From a virus, in the IMG/VR virus record IMGVR_UViG_3300005613_000217, positions 1 through 35,290 of that record: a stretch of 35,290 bases of DNA; one strand, given 5' to 3'. Every line of letters starts with the position of its first letter. The first letter of the stretch is position 1. The position numbers were made by a program, and so were the translations under genes. This document shows positions 17,390 to 23,980 of this stretch, piece after piece. The notes beneath the pieces were generated by a model. That model was not told the DNA's origin and made no database searches. It worked only from the letters and a program-made list of their open reading frames with translations.

Positions 17390-19455
17390 GCATTACGCAA
17401 ACCGCCTTAATGCAGCAGCGGCGTGATACCGCTGCTAACTGGACCAGTGCAAACCCGACACTGCTAGCAGGTGAGATTGGCATTGAGTCGGATACCAACA
17501 AGATAAAACTTGGCACTGGCAGCACATCATGGACATCGCTGGGTTACACGCCATGGAGTCAGGTAAGCGCTTACCCACTGGTTAATGCTGATATTGCGGC
17601 GGCGGCGGCGATTGTTGACACCAAGCTTGCCACCATTGCCACGGCTGGCAAGGTCAGCAACAGCGCCACTACTGCTACTAACGCCAACACTGCTAGCGCA
17701 ATTGTTGCTAGGGACGCAAGTGGTAATTTTACTGCTGGCACCATTACTGCTGCCTTAACCGGTGCTGCATCTAGCAACGTGCTGAAAGCTGGCGACACCA
17801 TGACCGGTGCGTTGGTAGTGCCTCTAGCGAGTGCGGCAACTCCAAGCCTGACCTTTACCGGCGATCTAAACACAGGCATCTACAGCCCTGGCGCCGACCA
17901 AGTAGCGGTAGCAACTAATGGAGTTGAGCGCGTTGAGTTTGGTACCGCAGAAGTTGTCTTTAATGATGGCGGAACTGACTATGACTTTAGAGTTGAAGGT
18001 GATACAAGTTCACATTTACTATTCGTTGATGCTTCAACAGATCGTGTAGGCATAGGGACTAGTTCGCCTAGTAAAATTGTTAATGCTAAATCAGCTTCTC
18101 AATACCAGGGATTCCTCCTTAGTAATGCAAGCAACAGCGTTGTTGAAGTAGTTGGCTTCTCTGCTACGAATGACAATGGAGCAGTTCTTCTTCGTAACGG
18201 AGGCACTGCCAACGTACAGCTACTTGCCTCTGGCGCAAGTTATTTTAACGGAGGCAACGTAGGGATTGGCACTACCGCGCCCACGGGTAATCTTTCTTTT
18301 GGCGCAACTGATGCAATTATCAATTCGGACACAAGTGATGCATCAGATAACAAATCAGTTTCCCTTGCCGGGGGCGGCACTGCTTCTACCGCCAGAGGCG
18401 GGTACATTCAGCTATACGGCAATGAATACACTACAACTGGTGGAGTTGTTGACATTAACAGCGGCAACGTAGCCAATTCTTATGTGCGAATCCAAGGTCG
18501 TTCGTCTTCTTCTGATATTCGTTTCTGGATCAACGCATCAGAAGCTGGGCGATTTGATAGCTCGGGGAGGCTGTTAGTTGGTACGTCTTCTACGGTTACC
18601 AATGGTCAAGGAGAGGCAAGACTCCAAGTAACAACTAGCAGCAGTTACTACATAGCAGACTTCGGCCATTTCTCTAATGACGCTTTTACTGGCGCAGTTT
18701 ATTTCAAGAAGACACGCTCAACAACGGCGGGCGGAATGGCTTCCGTTGTAGCTGGTGACTATTTAGGAGACATTCGGTTTGCCGGTGCGGACGGAACTAA
18801 TTACATCAGGGCTGCACACATTGAATGTCGTGTAGACGGCACCCCTGGCACCAACGACATGCCAGGCCGTCTGGTCTTCAGTACCACCGCCGATGGGGCG
18901 AGTTCTCCGACGGAGCGGATGAGGATTGATAGCGCAGGTAATATCTTGTGGGGTAGTCCTTCTAACAAAGCAGGAATTGACGCCGGCACCACAGATGGTA
19001 AATATGTTTCCTCAACAGGCGCAGTTTTGGTTAGCAGCCGTTCATCTACATCTACAGTCAACCATAATACTTTCATTAACGGCAACGGCCTTGTCGGAAC
19101 AATCCAGACCAATGGATCCGCGACTTCCTACAACACCTCCTCCGACTACCGCCTCAAGGAAAACGTCACTGCAGTAACAGACGGCATCACCCGCCTGCAG
19201 CAACTGAAGCCAAGCCGCTTCAACTTCATCGCAGACCCTGCCAAAACAGTTGATGGCTTCATTGCCCACGAGGTGCAGGACGTTGTTCCTGAGGCAATTC
19301 ACGGCACCAAGGACGAAGTAGACGCTGACGGCAACCCCGTCTACCAAGGCATCGACCAATCCAAGCTGGTGCCCCTGCTGACGGCTGCGCTGCAGGAAGC
19401 GGTTGCCAAGATCGAAACTCTTGAGGCGAAAGTTGCTGCCCTTGAAAGCGCGTAG
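17386..19455 (+). CDS. Tail fibre with S74 intramolecular chaperone domain
   Basis: The 689-residue fibre starts with an attachment module (MQQRRDTAANWTSANPTLLA, then IGIESDTNKIKLGTGSTSW) shared with the head-fibre candidate. The middle contains repeated VGIGT-x-x-P motifs and long Ser/Thr/Gly-rich beta segments, typical of fibrous trimers. The C-terminus (SSDYRLKENVTAVTDGI, FIAHEVQDVVPEAI, then a coiled coil) is a peptidase S74 domain that trimerises the fibre and cuts itself off; the serine of SSDYRLKEN is the likely cleavage point. From about 18800 the base composition is visibly C-richer than upstream genes, suggesting an exchanged host-binding tip. Confidence 0.87.
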   Translation: MSITQTALMQQRRDTAANWTSANPTLLAGEIGIESDTNKIKLGTGSTSWTSLGYTPWSQVSAYPLVNADIAAAAAIVDTKLATIATAGKVSNSATTATNANTASAIVARDASGNFTAGTITAALTGAASSNVLKAGDTMTGALVVPLASAATPSLTFTGDLNTGIYSPGADQVAVATNGVERVEFGTAEVVFNDGGTDYDFRVEGDTSSHLLFVDASTDRVGIGTSSPSKIVNAKSASQYQGFLLSNASNSVVEVVGFSATNDNGAVLLRNGGTANVQLLASGASYFNGGNVGIGTTAPTGNLSFGATDAIINSDTSDASDNKSVSLAGGGTASTARGGYIQLYGNEYTTTGGVVDINSGNVANSYVRIQGRSSSSDIRFWINASEAGRFDSSGRLLVGTSSTVTNGQGEARLQVTTSSSYYIADFGHFSNDAFTGAVYFKKTRSTTAGGMASVVAGDYLGDIRFAGADGTNYIRAAHIECRVDGTPGTNDMPGRLVFSTTADGASSPTERMRIDSAGNILWGSPSNKAGIDAGTTDGKYVSSTGAVLVSSRSSTSTVNHNTFINGNGLVGTIQTNGSATSYNTSSDYRLKENVTAVTDGITRLQQLKPSRFNFIADPAKTVDGFIAHEVQDVVPEAIHGTKDEVDADGNPVYQGIDQSKLVPLLTAALQEAVAKIETLEAKVAALESA

Positions 19456-19457
19456 TC

Positions 19458-19940
19458 ATGAAAACCAACGAACTAGCAGCGGATCTGCTGCACGAACTCT
19501 TCGAGTATCGAGAGGGTGAGCTGTACTGGAAGCAGCGTGGCAAAAGCCGTCAGATGGGCAAACCTGCTGGTGGCATCAATGGTGACGGCTATCGCCGCAT
19601 CAAAATCAACCGCAAGCTCTACGCCGTTCATCGCTTGGTATGGGTCATGCACGGCAATGATCCTGCTCCGTTTGTTGATCACATCAACGGTGATGTGCTG
19701 GATAACCGCATCGAAAACCTGCGGGCGGCTACCCATTCTCAGAACTGCATGAACCGCCGCCAACGTTCCGATAACAAGTCGGGCATCAAGGGCGTGATGC
19801 GGAAAAAGGACAAGTGGTATGGCTGTGTCACCCTGAATTACAAGGTGTATCCCGCTGGCTACTTTGATCGCAAGGAAGATGCAGCCGCTGCTGTTGACAA
19901 GCTCCGCAAGGAATTGCACGGAGAGTTTGCACGAAGCTAA
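19458..19940 (+). CDS. HNH endonuclease with AP2-like DNA-binding tail
   Basis: The 160-residue protein has the HNH_3 pattern YAVHRLVWVMHGNDPAPFVDHING, with D-H-I-N-G followed by DNRIENLRAATHSQN (about residues 45-97). Its C-terminus, SGIKGVMRKKDKWYGCVTLN then GYFDRKEDAAAAVDKL, is AP2-like. This domain pair is characteristic of free-standing homing endonucleases. It starts three bases after the fibre stop. The C-rich composition matches the fibre tip rather than the rest of the genome. It may have moved together with the fibre tip. It is unlikely to be essential. Confidence 0.85.
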   Translation: MKTNELAADLLHELFEYREGELYWKQRGKSRQMGKPAGGINGDGYRRIKINRKLYAVHRLVWVMHGNDPAPFVDHINGDVLDNRIENLRAATHSQNCMNRRQRSDNKSGIKGVMRKKDKWYGCVTLNYKVYPAGYFDRKEDAAAAVDKLRKELHGEFARS

Positions 19941-20017
19941 CTTGACGAGTCCCCTTCGATACTATGTCTGGCTGCTCACACCAGCTAGGCCCAGTAACCT
20001 TTGACACTACTAGGCGG

Positions 20018-20057
20018 GTAACCGGCCTTTAACTGGTTACATCATTTCTAGTACACT
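20018..20057 (+). promoter_or_regulatory. Candidate lysis-block promoter with overlapping dyad
   Basis: TTAACT (20029-20034), a 17-base spacer and TACACT (20052-20057) form a good sigma-70-type promoter 22 bases before ATG 20080. The inverted repeat GTAACCGG (20018-20025) / CTGGTTAC (20033-20040), 7 of 8 paired, covers the -35 box and could be an operator. The rest of the gap 19941-20079 shows no gene. Confidence 0.55.
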
Positions 20058-20079
20058 ACCTACATCGCCACTGATCACT

Positions 20080-20412
20080 ATGGCTAAAGCATCTGCGACA
20101 CCGGTAACAGAATTTGCATGGGGCGTTGCCCAACTCGAACGCCACACTGCTGACGGCGTGGTTTACACGGTGCATTACACGATTAATGCAAATGATGGCA
20201 CCTACGCCAGTTCGGCGTATGGATCAGTAGGTCTAGAGCAGCCTGAAGGCAACATCATCCCATTTGCTGATCTAACACCTGAGCTGGTAATCGGCTGGAC
20301 AAAAGAAAAGCTTGGCGGTGACGAGAAGGTGGCTGAAATTGAAGCAGCTTTGCAAGCACAACTTGATGAGCAACACGCACCAACTAAAGCGCAAGGGCTG
20401 CCCTGGAGCTAG
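20080..20412 (+). CDS. Conserved cyanophage-type protein (DUF7936-like)
   Basis: The 110-residue protein reads WGVAQLERHTADGVVYTVHY, then SSAYGSVGLEQPEGNIIPFADLTPELVIGW and a C-terminal helix ending GLPWS. I recall this pattern (L-E-R-x-T-A-D-G-x-V-Y-T-x-H-Y, AYGS, PFADLT, GLPW) from many cyanophages, often near tail and lysis genes. Its biochemical role is unknown. It follows a promoter and an HNH gene, and is the first gene of the lysis block. Its presence is one of the hints of a cyanobacterial host. The family name is from memory. Confidence 0.65.
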   Translation: MAKASATPVTEFAWGVAQLERHTADGVVYTVHYTINANDGTYASSAYGSVGLEQPEGNIIPFADLTPELVIGWTKEKLGGDEKVAEIEAALQAQLDEQHAPTKAQGLPWS

Positions 20413-20437
20413 ACTAGGAGCAACACCAGCCTGAGCC

Positions 20438-20677
20438 GTGATTGAAGTGTTTGCTGCTATCGCTGGTGCATCCATCAGCGTGGCTGCAATGGGGATATTT
20501 GGCTTTAGCCGTAGGAATGAAGAAGCCGCCGCTGCTGTAATACGCCTTACCAGTGCAGTTGAGCATATTGCTACATCGCTGGAGACATTGCACACGGATA
20601 TAAAAGAAACGAATCGCGAGATGTTTACCAGGTTGAATCACGTCGAAAACCGCGTTACTAAGCTTGAGGTGAAGTAA
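20438..20677 (+). CDS. Membrane-anchored coiled-coil protein (possible lysis factor)
   Basis: The 79-residue protein starts at GTG 20438. Residues 3-24 (EVFAAIAGASISVAAMGIFGF) form one membrane segment, followed by SRRNEEAAAAV and a long charged coiled coil ending NHVENRVTKLEVK. One N-terminal anchor with an extended helical tail fits small phage lysis-block proteins. Holin accessory or spanin-like roles are possible, but no family is certain. The next gene, another small membrane protein, starts 15 bases downstream. I regard the reading frame as real because its neighbours and pattern recur in cyanophages. Confidence 0.65.
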   Translation: MIEVFAAIAGASISVAAMGIFGFSRRNEEAAAAVIRLTSAVEHIATSLETLHTDIKETNREMFTRLNHVENRVTKLEVK

Positions 20678-20692
20678 GCAGTTAGACTGAGT

Positions 20693-20854
20693 GTGACGTT
20701 TACCACAGTTCCTGTGGACTTCCTATCCCATCCAGCTTTTTGGATTGTTGTTGCCGCAGCATCTGAGCTGATTGCGCTGTCACCACTAAAAAGCAACAGC
20801 ATTGTGCAGCTCGTGTTTCAGGTGCTGAACCTGTTGCGCGTAAAAAAGGGCTGA
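20693..20854 (+). CDS. Holin-like small membrane protein
   Basis: This frame, 53 residues from GTG 20693 to TGA 20852-20854, encodes MTFTTVPVDFLSHPAFWIVV and then a hydrophobic AAASELIALS, a short polar turn and SIVQLVFQVLNLLRVKKG. One or two membrane passes are plausible, and the basic end fits a cytoplasmic tail. It lies two genes before the endolysin, the usual place of a holin. The phrase PAFW...SELIALSPL...SNSIVQL resembles small proteins common in cyanophages. Its last codons, GTA AAA AAG GGC TGA, carry an in-frame slippery heptamer, so a longer product is likely. Confidence 0.65.
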   Translation: MTFTTVPVDFLSHPAFWIVVAAASELIALSPLKSNSIVQLVFQVLNLLRVKKG

Positions 20855-20883
20855 TCCGCTTTGGCAAGTCAGCTTGGGAGCGG
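20842..20883 (+). promoter_or_regulatory. Candidate -1 frameshift signal in the lysis block
   Basis: The heptamer A AAA AAG (20842-20848) is in the slippery register, one sense codon before the stop TGA. Seven bases later begins a stem: CCGCT at 20856-20860 pairs with AGCGG at 20879-20883, extended by two G-T pairs. Inside lies a second stem, CAAG (20865-20868) with CTTG (20873-20876). The arrangement parallels dnaX-type signals. Confidence 0.65.
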
Positions 20884-21090
20884 CGTTTAGAGCAAGCTAT
20901 CCGTCAATGGTGGTTTGAGAAAACGTTACCAGCCAAGCTGGATGCTGCCGAGGCTGAATGGCACAAGGCGCAACCGTTACCGCCGCCACCCATCGTGATA
21001 GAACACCCTATCAACGATGAATTACAGACTGGCGCCAGTCGTCTGTTAGGCGGTGAAATGTCCATCCATGCACCTTACAACCGCCAATGA
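20848..21090 (+). CDS. Frameshift-dependent extension of the holin-like protein
   Basis: In the -1 frame after the slippery heptamer there are 80 codons without a stop, ending at TGA 21088-21090, which overlaps the endolysin ATG as ATGA. The product contains IRFGKSAWERRLEQAIRQWW and a Pro-rich QPLPPPPIVIEHP region. The frame opens after a TGA at 20764-20766 and has no ATG, GTG or TTG until a late ATG at residue 71. Frameshifting would give a 132-residue fusion with a membrane N-terminus. The alternative is a CTG start at 20851, overlapping the stop as CTGA. Confidence 0.6.
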   Translation, partial: GLIRFGKSAWERRLEQAIRQWWFEKTLPAKLDAAEAEWHKAQPLPPPPIVIEHPINDELQTGASRLLGGEMSIHAPYNRQ

Positions 21091-22232
21091 ATTTCCTAGC
21101 AGCGGCAAAAGCTACAACCAAGCCACAGCCGTTGCCACATCAGCAGGCGGCATGGGGCTATGCCTGGGACTTATTGTCAATACAGGAGCAGCAGGAATTT
21201 CTAAGCAAATTCCGCAGTGACCCGGCGCCAAAACCTACATTGGCATGGGAGCCAGCCGCAAAATTAATACGCGAATTTGAAGGTTTTAGTGATGTAGCAT
21301 ACATTTGTCCTGCCGGTGTGCCAACCATCGGCTGGGGCACCACTAGATGGCCTGATGGCGCAGCAGTAAAAATTGGCGATACCATCACACGCGATGCTGC
21401 TGATGGGTTGCTCGATAACATGCTGGAAACTCAAGTTGTACCAGCACTAGCTAAAAGTATTCCAGGCTGGAAAACATTATCAGCGCAGAGGCAAAATGCG
21501 TTGATTTCGTTTGCCTATAACGTAGGTTGGCATTTCTACGGCAGCGAGGGGTTCGAGACAATATCTAAGGCATTACACGCGGCAAACTATGACGCAGTGC
21601 CAGCGGCATTGATGCTATATGTAAACGCTGGCACACCGGCAGAACCTGGCCTCCGCCGCCGCCGGGAAGCTGAGGCAAAACTCTGGGGCATACCAGCTAA
21701 AGCCACATCAGTGCTGCTGAAAGTGCCCTATGAATACCAAAATGACAACGTTTCCGGCACCGGTTACCGCGAGTGTTTCAGCAGCAGTTGCGCAATGATT
21801 GCCCGCTACCACGGCAAGGTAAAAAACGATGATGAATACAATAAAGTACGAGCCAAATTCGGCGATACCACCGACGCACAGGCGCAGGTGCTTGCATTAC
21901 GGGCACTAGGACTCACAAATTCAAGGTTTGTGACGAATTGCGCACCTGGCCTACTGGAGGCGGAGTTACGCCAGGGCAGGCCAGTGGCGGTGGGATGGTT
22001 ACATCAAGGGCCATACAACGCACCAACTGGTGGCGGCCACTGGTCTGTAATCATCGGCTTTGATCCAGATTATTGGTTTGTCAATGACCCCAACGGTGAG
22101 GCTGATTTGGTAAACGGTGGCTACGAAAATCACACCAAAGGTGCAGGCGTTAAATACAGCAAGCAGCGCTTCAATAGGCGCTGGGAAGTTGATGGCGCAT
22201 CTACCGGCTGGGCGCTGTTGGTGAAGCCATGA
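21087..22232 (+). CDS. Modular endolysin: GH24 lysozyme plus C39-like peptidase domain
   Basis: The 381-residue protein has two enzyme-like domains. Residues about 57-203 match T4-type lysozyme: E65 in IREFEGF is the likely acid, with TIGWGTT at about 80-86 and RRREAEAKLW closing the domain; it would cut glycan strands. Residues about 213-381 resemble a papain-like C39 peptidase, with C230 in ECFSSSCAM, H318 in GGGHWSVIIGF and D334 in VNDPNG as the probable triad. The second domain may cut cross-links or act on the virion. It starts by ATGA overlap with the frameshift frame and ends overlapping the phosphoesterase. Confidence 0.85.
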   Translation: MNFLAAAKATTKPQPLPHQQAAWGYAWDLLSIQEQQEFLSKFRSDPAPKPTLAWEPAAKLIREFEGFSDVAYICPAGVPTIGWGTTRWPDGAAVKIGDTITRDAADGLLDNMLETQVVPALAKSIPGWKTLSAQRQNALISFAYNVGWHFYGSEGFETISKALHAANYDAVPAALMLYVNAGTPAEPGLRRRREAEAKLWGIPAKATSVLLKVPYEYQNDNVSGTGYRECFSSSCAMIARYHGKVKNDDEYNKVRAKFGDTTDAQAQVLALRALGLTNSRFVTNCAPGLLEAELRQGRPVAVGWLHQGPYNAPTGGGHWSVIIGFDPDYWFVNDPNGEADLVNGGYENHTKGAGVKYSKQRFNRRWEVDGASTGWALLVKP

Positions 22233-23104
22233 AATGCGAGGTAATCCGCCACAGCCCAGAATTAACTGAAATACGGATTCCCTATACCTCAACGACAACG
22301 CAATATAATTTCTTTCTTGCATCCGACATTCATCTAGATAATCCAAAATGCGACCGTAAGCTTTTTAAAAAGCATTTAGATGAGATGAAAGAACGTCAAG
22401 GTAAGGCGCTTTTCTTTGGTGATGTAATGTGCCTAATGCAAGGCAAAAAAGATAGACGCGGCAGCAAAGGTGATATAAGGCCAGAACATCTAGGCGGTAA
22501 TTACTTCGACCTAGTATTTAATGAAACAGCAGACTGGTTAAAGCCTTGGCAAGATGACATCGTGATGATGTCAGACGGTAACCACGAAACTGCAATCATT
22601 AATCACAATGAGATTGACCCACTTGGCAATGTAGTGCGCATTATGCGCGATAGCGGCAGCCCTGTAGAACACATGCGTTATCAGGGCTTTGTTTGGTTTA
22701 CGTTTTACATGGAAGGTAATGTTGCTGCTCAACAAAGACAAGAAAAAATTAGGCGCCTAACTCTTGGTTATCACCACGGCACATGGGGCGGTGTAATAAC
22801 AAAAGGCACACTAGGCGGCGGTAGATATGCCAGCATTATGCCTGATGCAGATGTAATAGTTAATGGTCATAATCATGAACGCACAATTGTAGCGCATCCA
22901 TGTTACAGAATTAATAACAAAGGCGAGCAACGAATAGAGCAACGGTGGCACATACAGACGGGCACATATAAACAAGAATTTAAAGGCGGCGGTGGTTTTG
23001 CAATTGAGAAGATTGTGATGCCTAAATCACTTGGTGGGATATGGCTTAAACTAAGACCACGCGCTAGTTCCGGCGTTGAAATCACCTGCGAGCCAGCAAC
23101 ATGA
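22229..23104 (+). CDS. Calcineurin-like metallophosphoesterase
   Basis: The 291-residue protein carries the metal-binding motifs in order: ASDIHLD (about residues 31-37), ALFFGDVM (about 60-67), SDGNHET (about 114-120), a single His in LGYHHGTWGG and VNGHNHERT (about 211-219). All five are intact, so it should bind two metal ions and cut phosphoesters. Substrate is unknown; nucleic acid ends or nucleotides are typical for phage members. It overlaps the endolysin stop by ATGA and the next start in the same way, so it is co-translated with the lysis genes, although a lysis role is not implied. Confidence 0.85.
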   Translation: MKCEVIRHSPELTEIRIPYTSTTTQYNFFLASDIHLDNPKCDRKLFKKHLDEMKERQGKALFFGDVMCLMQGKKDRRGSKGDIRPEHLGGNYFDLVFNETADWLKPWQDDIVMMSDGNHETAIINHNEIDPLGNVVRIMRDSGSPVEHMRYQGFVWFTFYMEGNVAAQQRQEKIRRLTLGYHHGTWGGVITKGTLGGGRYASIMPDADVIVNGHNHERTIVAHPCYRINNKGEQRIEQRWHIQTGTYKQEFKGGGGFAIEKIVMPKSLGGIWLKLRPRASSGVEITCEPAT

Positions 23105-23304
23105 ACCGCTACCTAGTTGAAATATCTGCCATGATGGTTGTAGATAGTGAGTACTCATCAGATGATGTAGCAATCGGCATCGCAGCTAGGTTAGAAGAGA
23201 TCGCACAGTCAAACGCTCACCTCCTTGATTATGAGGTGCTTCCCTACGAAATGCCGGAGCCTCATGAATCATCACATCAACGAGACCGAATTAGTCAGTC
23301 GTAA
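23101..23304 (+). CDS. Small acidic protein of unknown function
   Basis: The 67-residue protein (MNRYLVEISAMMVVDSEYSS, DDVAIGIAARLEEIAQSNAH, then LLDYEVLPYEMPE) looks like a small alpha/beta fold: a strand, a helix and a strand, followed by a polar tail. Its ATG overlaps the phosphoesterase TGA. Its last 41 bases overlap the HNH gene in another frame. I do not recognise the family. Codon pattern and coupling support a real gene. Confidence 0.6.
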   Translation: MNRYLVEISAMMVVDSEYSSDDVAIGIAARLEEIAQSNAHLLDYEVLPYEMPEPHESSHQRDRISQS

Positions 23305-23605
23305 GGTAACAAAGCATAAGTTTAGGAAAAGCATTATTGAAGAATGGGACAGCAGGTGTTACATCTGCGGTGAACAATTTGATAATATAACACTTGACCA
23401 TTTAGTGCCAAAAAAGAATGGCGGCCATACCAGTAGGGCTAACCTAGCGCCATGCTGTAGTTTACATAATCGCCAAAAGGGCCATTCTGAATTGTGGAGC
23501 TGGTGGACTAATCATGATTTGTGGGATCTGGGCCGTGCAATAAAGCTTTTAAGTTACCTGCGTCGTTGCGATAACATTCCATCGCCTGATGAAAAAATAT
23601 CATAG
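23264..23605 (+). CDS. HNH endonuclease
   Basis: Start ATG 23264 has GGAG at 23256-23259; an upstream frame start at 23225 is less likely. The 113-residue protein has C-x2-C in CYICGEQF, the core LDHLVPKKNGG (D-H), then SRANLAPCCSLHNRQKG with the Asn, second Cys pair and final His of a classic zinc-stabilised HNH fold. It probably nicks or cuts double-stranded DNA. Homing nucleases and packaging-associated HNH nickases share this form; its distance from terminase favours the former or a host-DNA role. The 3' end is overlapped by a possible minus-strand gene. Confidence 0.8.
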   Translation: MNHHINETELVSRKVTKHKFRKSIIEEWDSRCYICGEQFDNITLDHLVPKKNGGHTSRANLAPCCSLHNRQKGHSELWSWWTNHDLWDLGRAIKLLSYLRRCDNIPSPDEKIS

Positions 23606-23708
23606 CCTGCCAACTTTGCACGTGTTTTTTACACATTCCGGCATAGCTAACTTCCCAAATATAATGGCCGTCCTTAGACTTAACGCGCTTGATAGTTGGT
23701 GTTTCCAT
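23508..23708 (-). CDS. Possible small protein antisense to the HNH gene end
   Basis: A 66-residue minus-strand frame starts at 23708 with METPTIKRVKSKDGHYIWEV and SYAGMCKKHVQSWQAM. The first ~35 residues lie outside the HNH gene and read convincingly like a small beta-hairpin domain. The last ~33 overlap the HNH 3' end on the other strand. No ribosome-binding site is seen. If real, it would be the last gene of the leftward block, after the sigma factor. Evidence is sequence style only, so it may be spurious. Confidence 0.4.
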   Translation of the reverse strand: METPTIKRVKSKDGHYIWEVSYAGMCKKHVQSWQAMIFFHQAMECYRNDAGNLKALLHGPDPTNHD

Positions 23709-23752
23709 TGTTAGAATGCGGATAACTGCTAAATGTAGTGATGATGGAGTGG

Positions 23753-23980
23753 ATGGTGGTGCAGCTCAGTCTAGAGGAGCAGCTAGCACTTGAAGGCCAG
23801 AGCAGAATTGCCTTAAACTGCCCTGACCGTGAACAGGTTGCTAAATTATGTAGTACCTTAATAAAACAAAACGCACATCAATCTAAATTAATAAAGCAAG
23901 CCGTACATCATATAGCAGCTTTAGAAGCTACTTTATATCTTCAACAATCAAAGCGCCCGTGGTGGAGACGTGCGATTTAG
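23753..23980 (+). CDS. Small helical protein, possible NblA-like phycobilisome factor
   Basis: The frame gives 75 residues from ATG 23753; GTG 23738, ATG 23741/23744 and GTG 23756 are other starts. The N-terminus VVQLSLEEQLALEGQSR, a loop near NCPDR and then a helix with EQVAKLCSTLIKQNAHQSKL follow the layout of NblA, whose first helix begins LSLEQQF and whose second contains a QA--FL--LY-Q pattern. NblA triggers degradation of cyanobacterial light-harvesting phycobilisomes and is known in some cyanophages. The match is by eye and modest; a plain helical protein is possible. The 3' end overlaps the sigma factor end on the other strand by 53 bp. Confidence 0.5.
   Translation: MVVQLSLEEQLALEGQSRIALNCPDREQVAKLCSTLIKQNAHQSKLIKQAVHHIAALEATLYLQQSKRPWWRRAI

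Noticed and set aside
19473-19919. 148-residue minus-strand frame opposite the HNH/AP2 gene
   Set aside because: It is fully antisense to a gene with clear HNH and AP2 motifs and has no recognisable protein pattern or start signal.
19942-19968. TTGACG followed by TATGTC as a promoter
   Set aside because: The spacer is only 15 bases (12 for TACTAT), and a better promoter lies at 20029-20057.
23621-23633. GTGT-TTTTT-ACAC stem as a terminator for convergent operons
   Set aside because: The stem is four pairs, AT-rich and without a following T tract; too weak to call.
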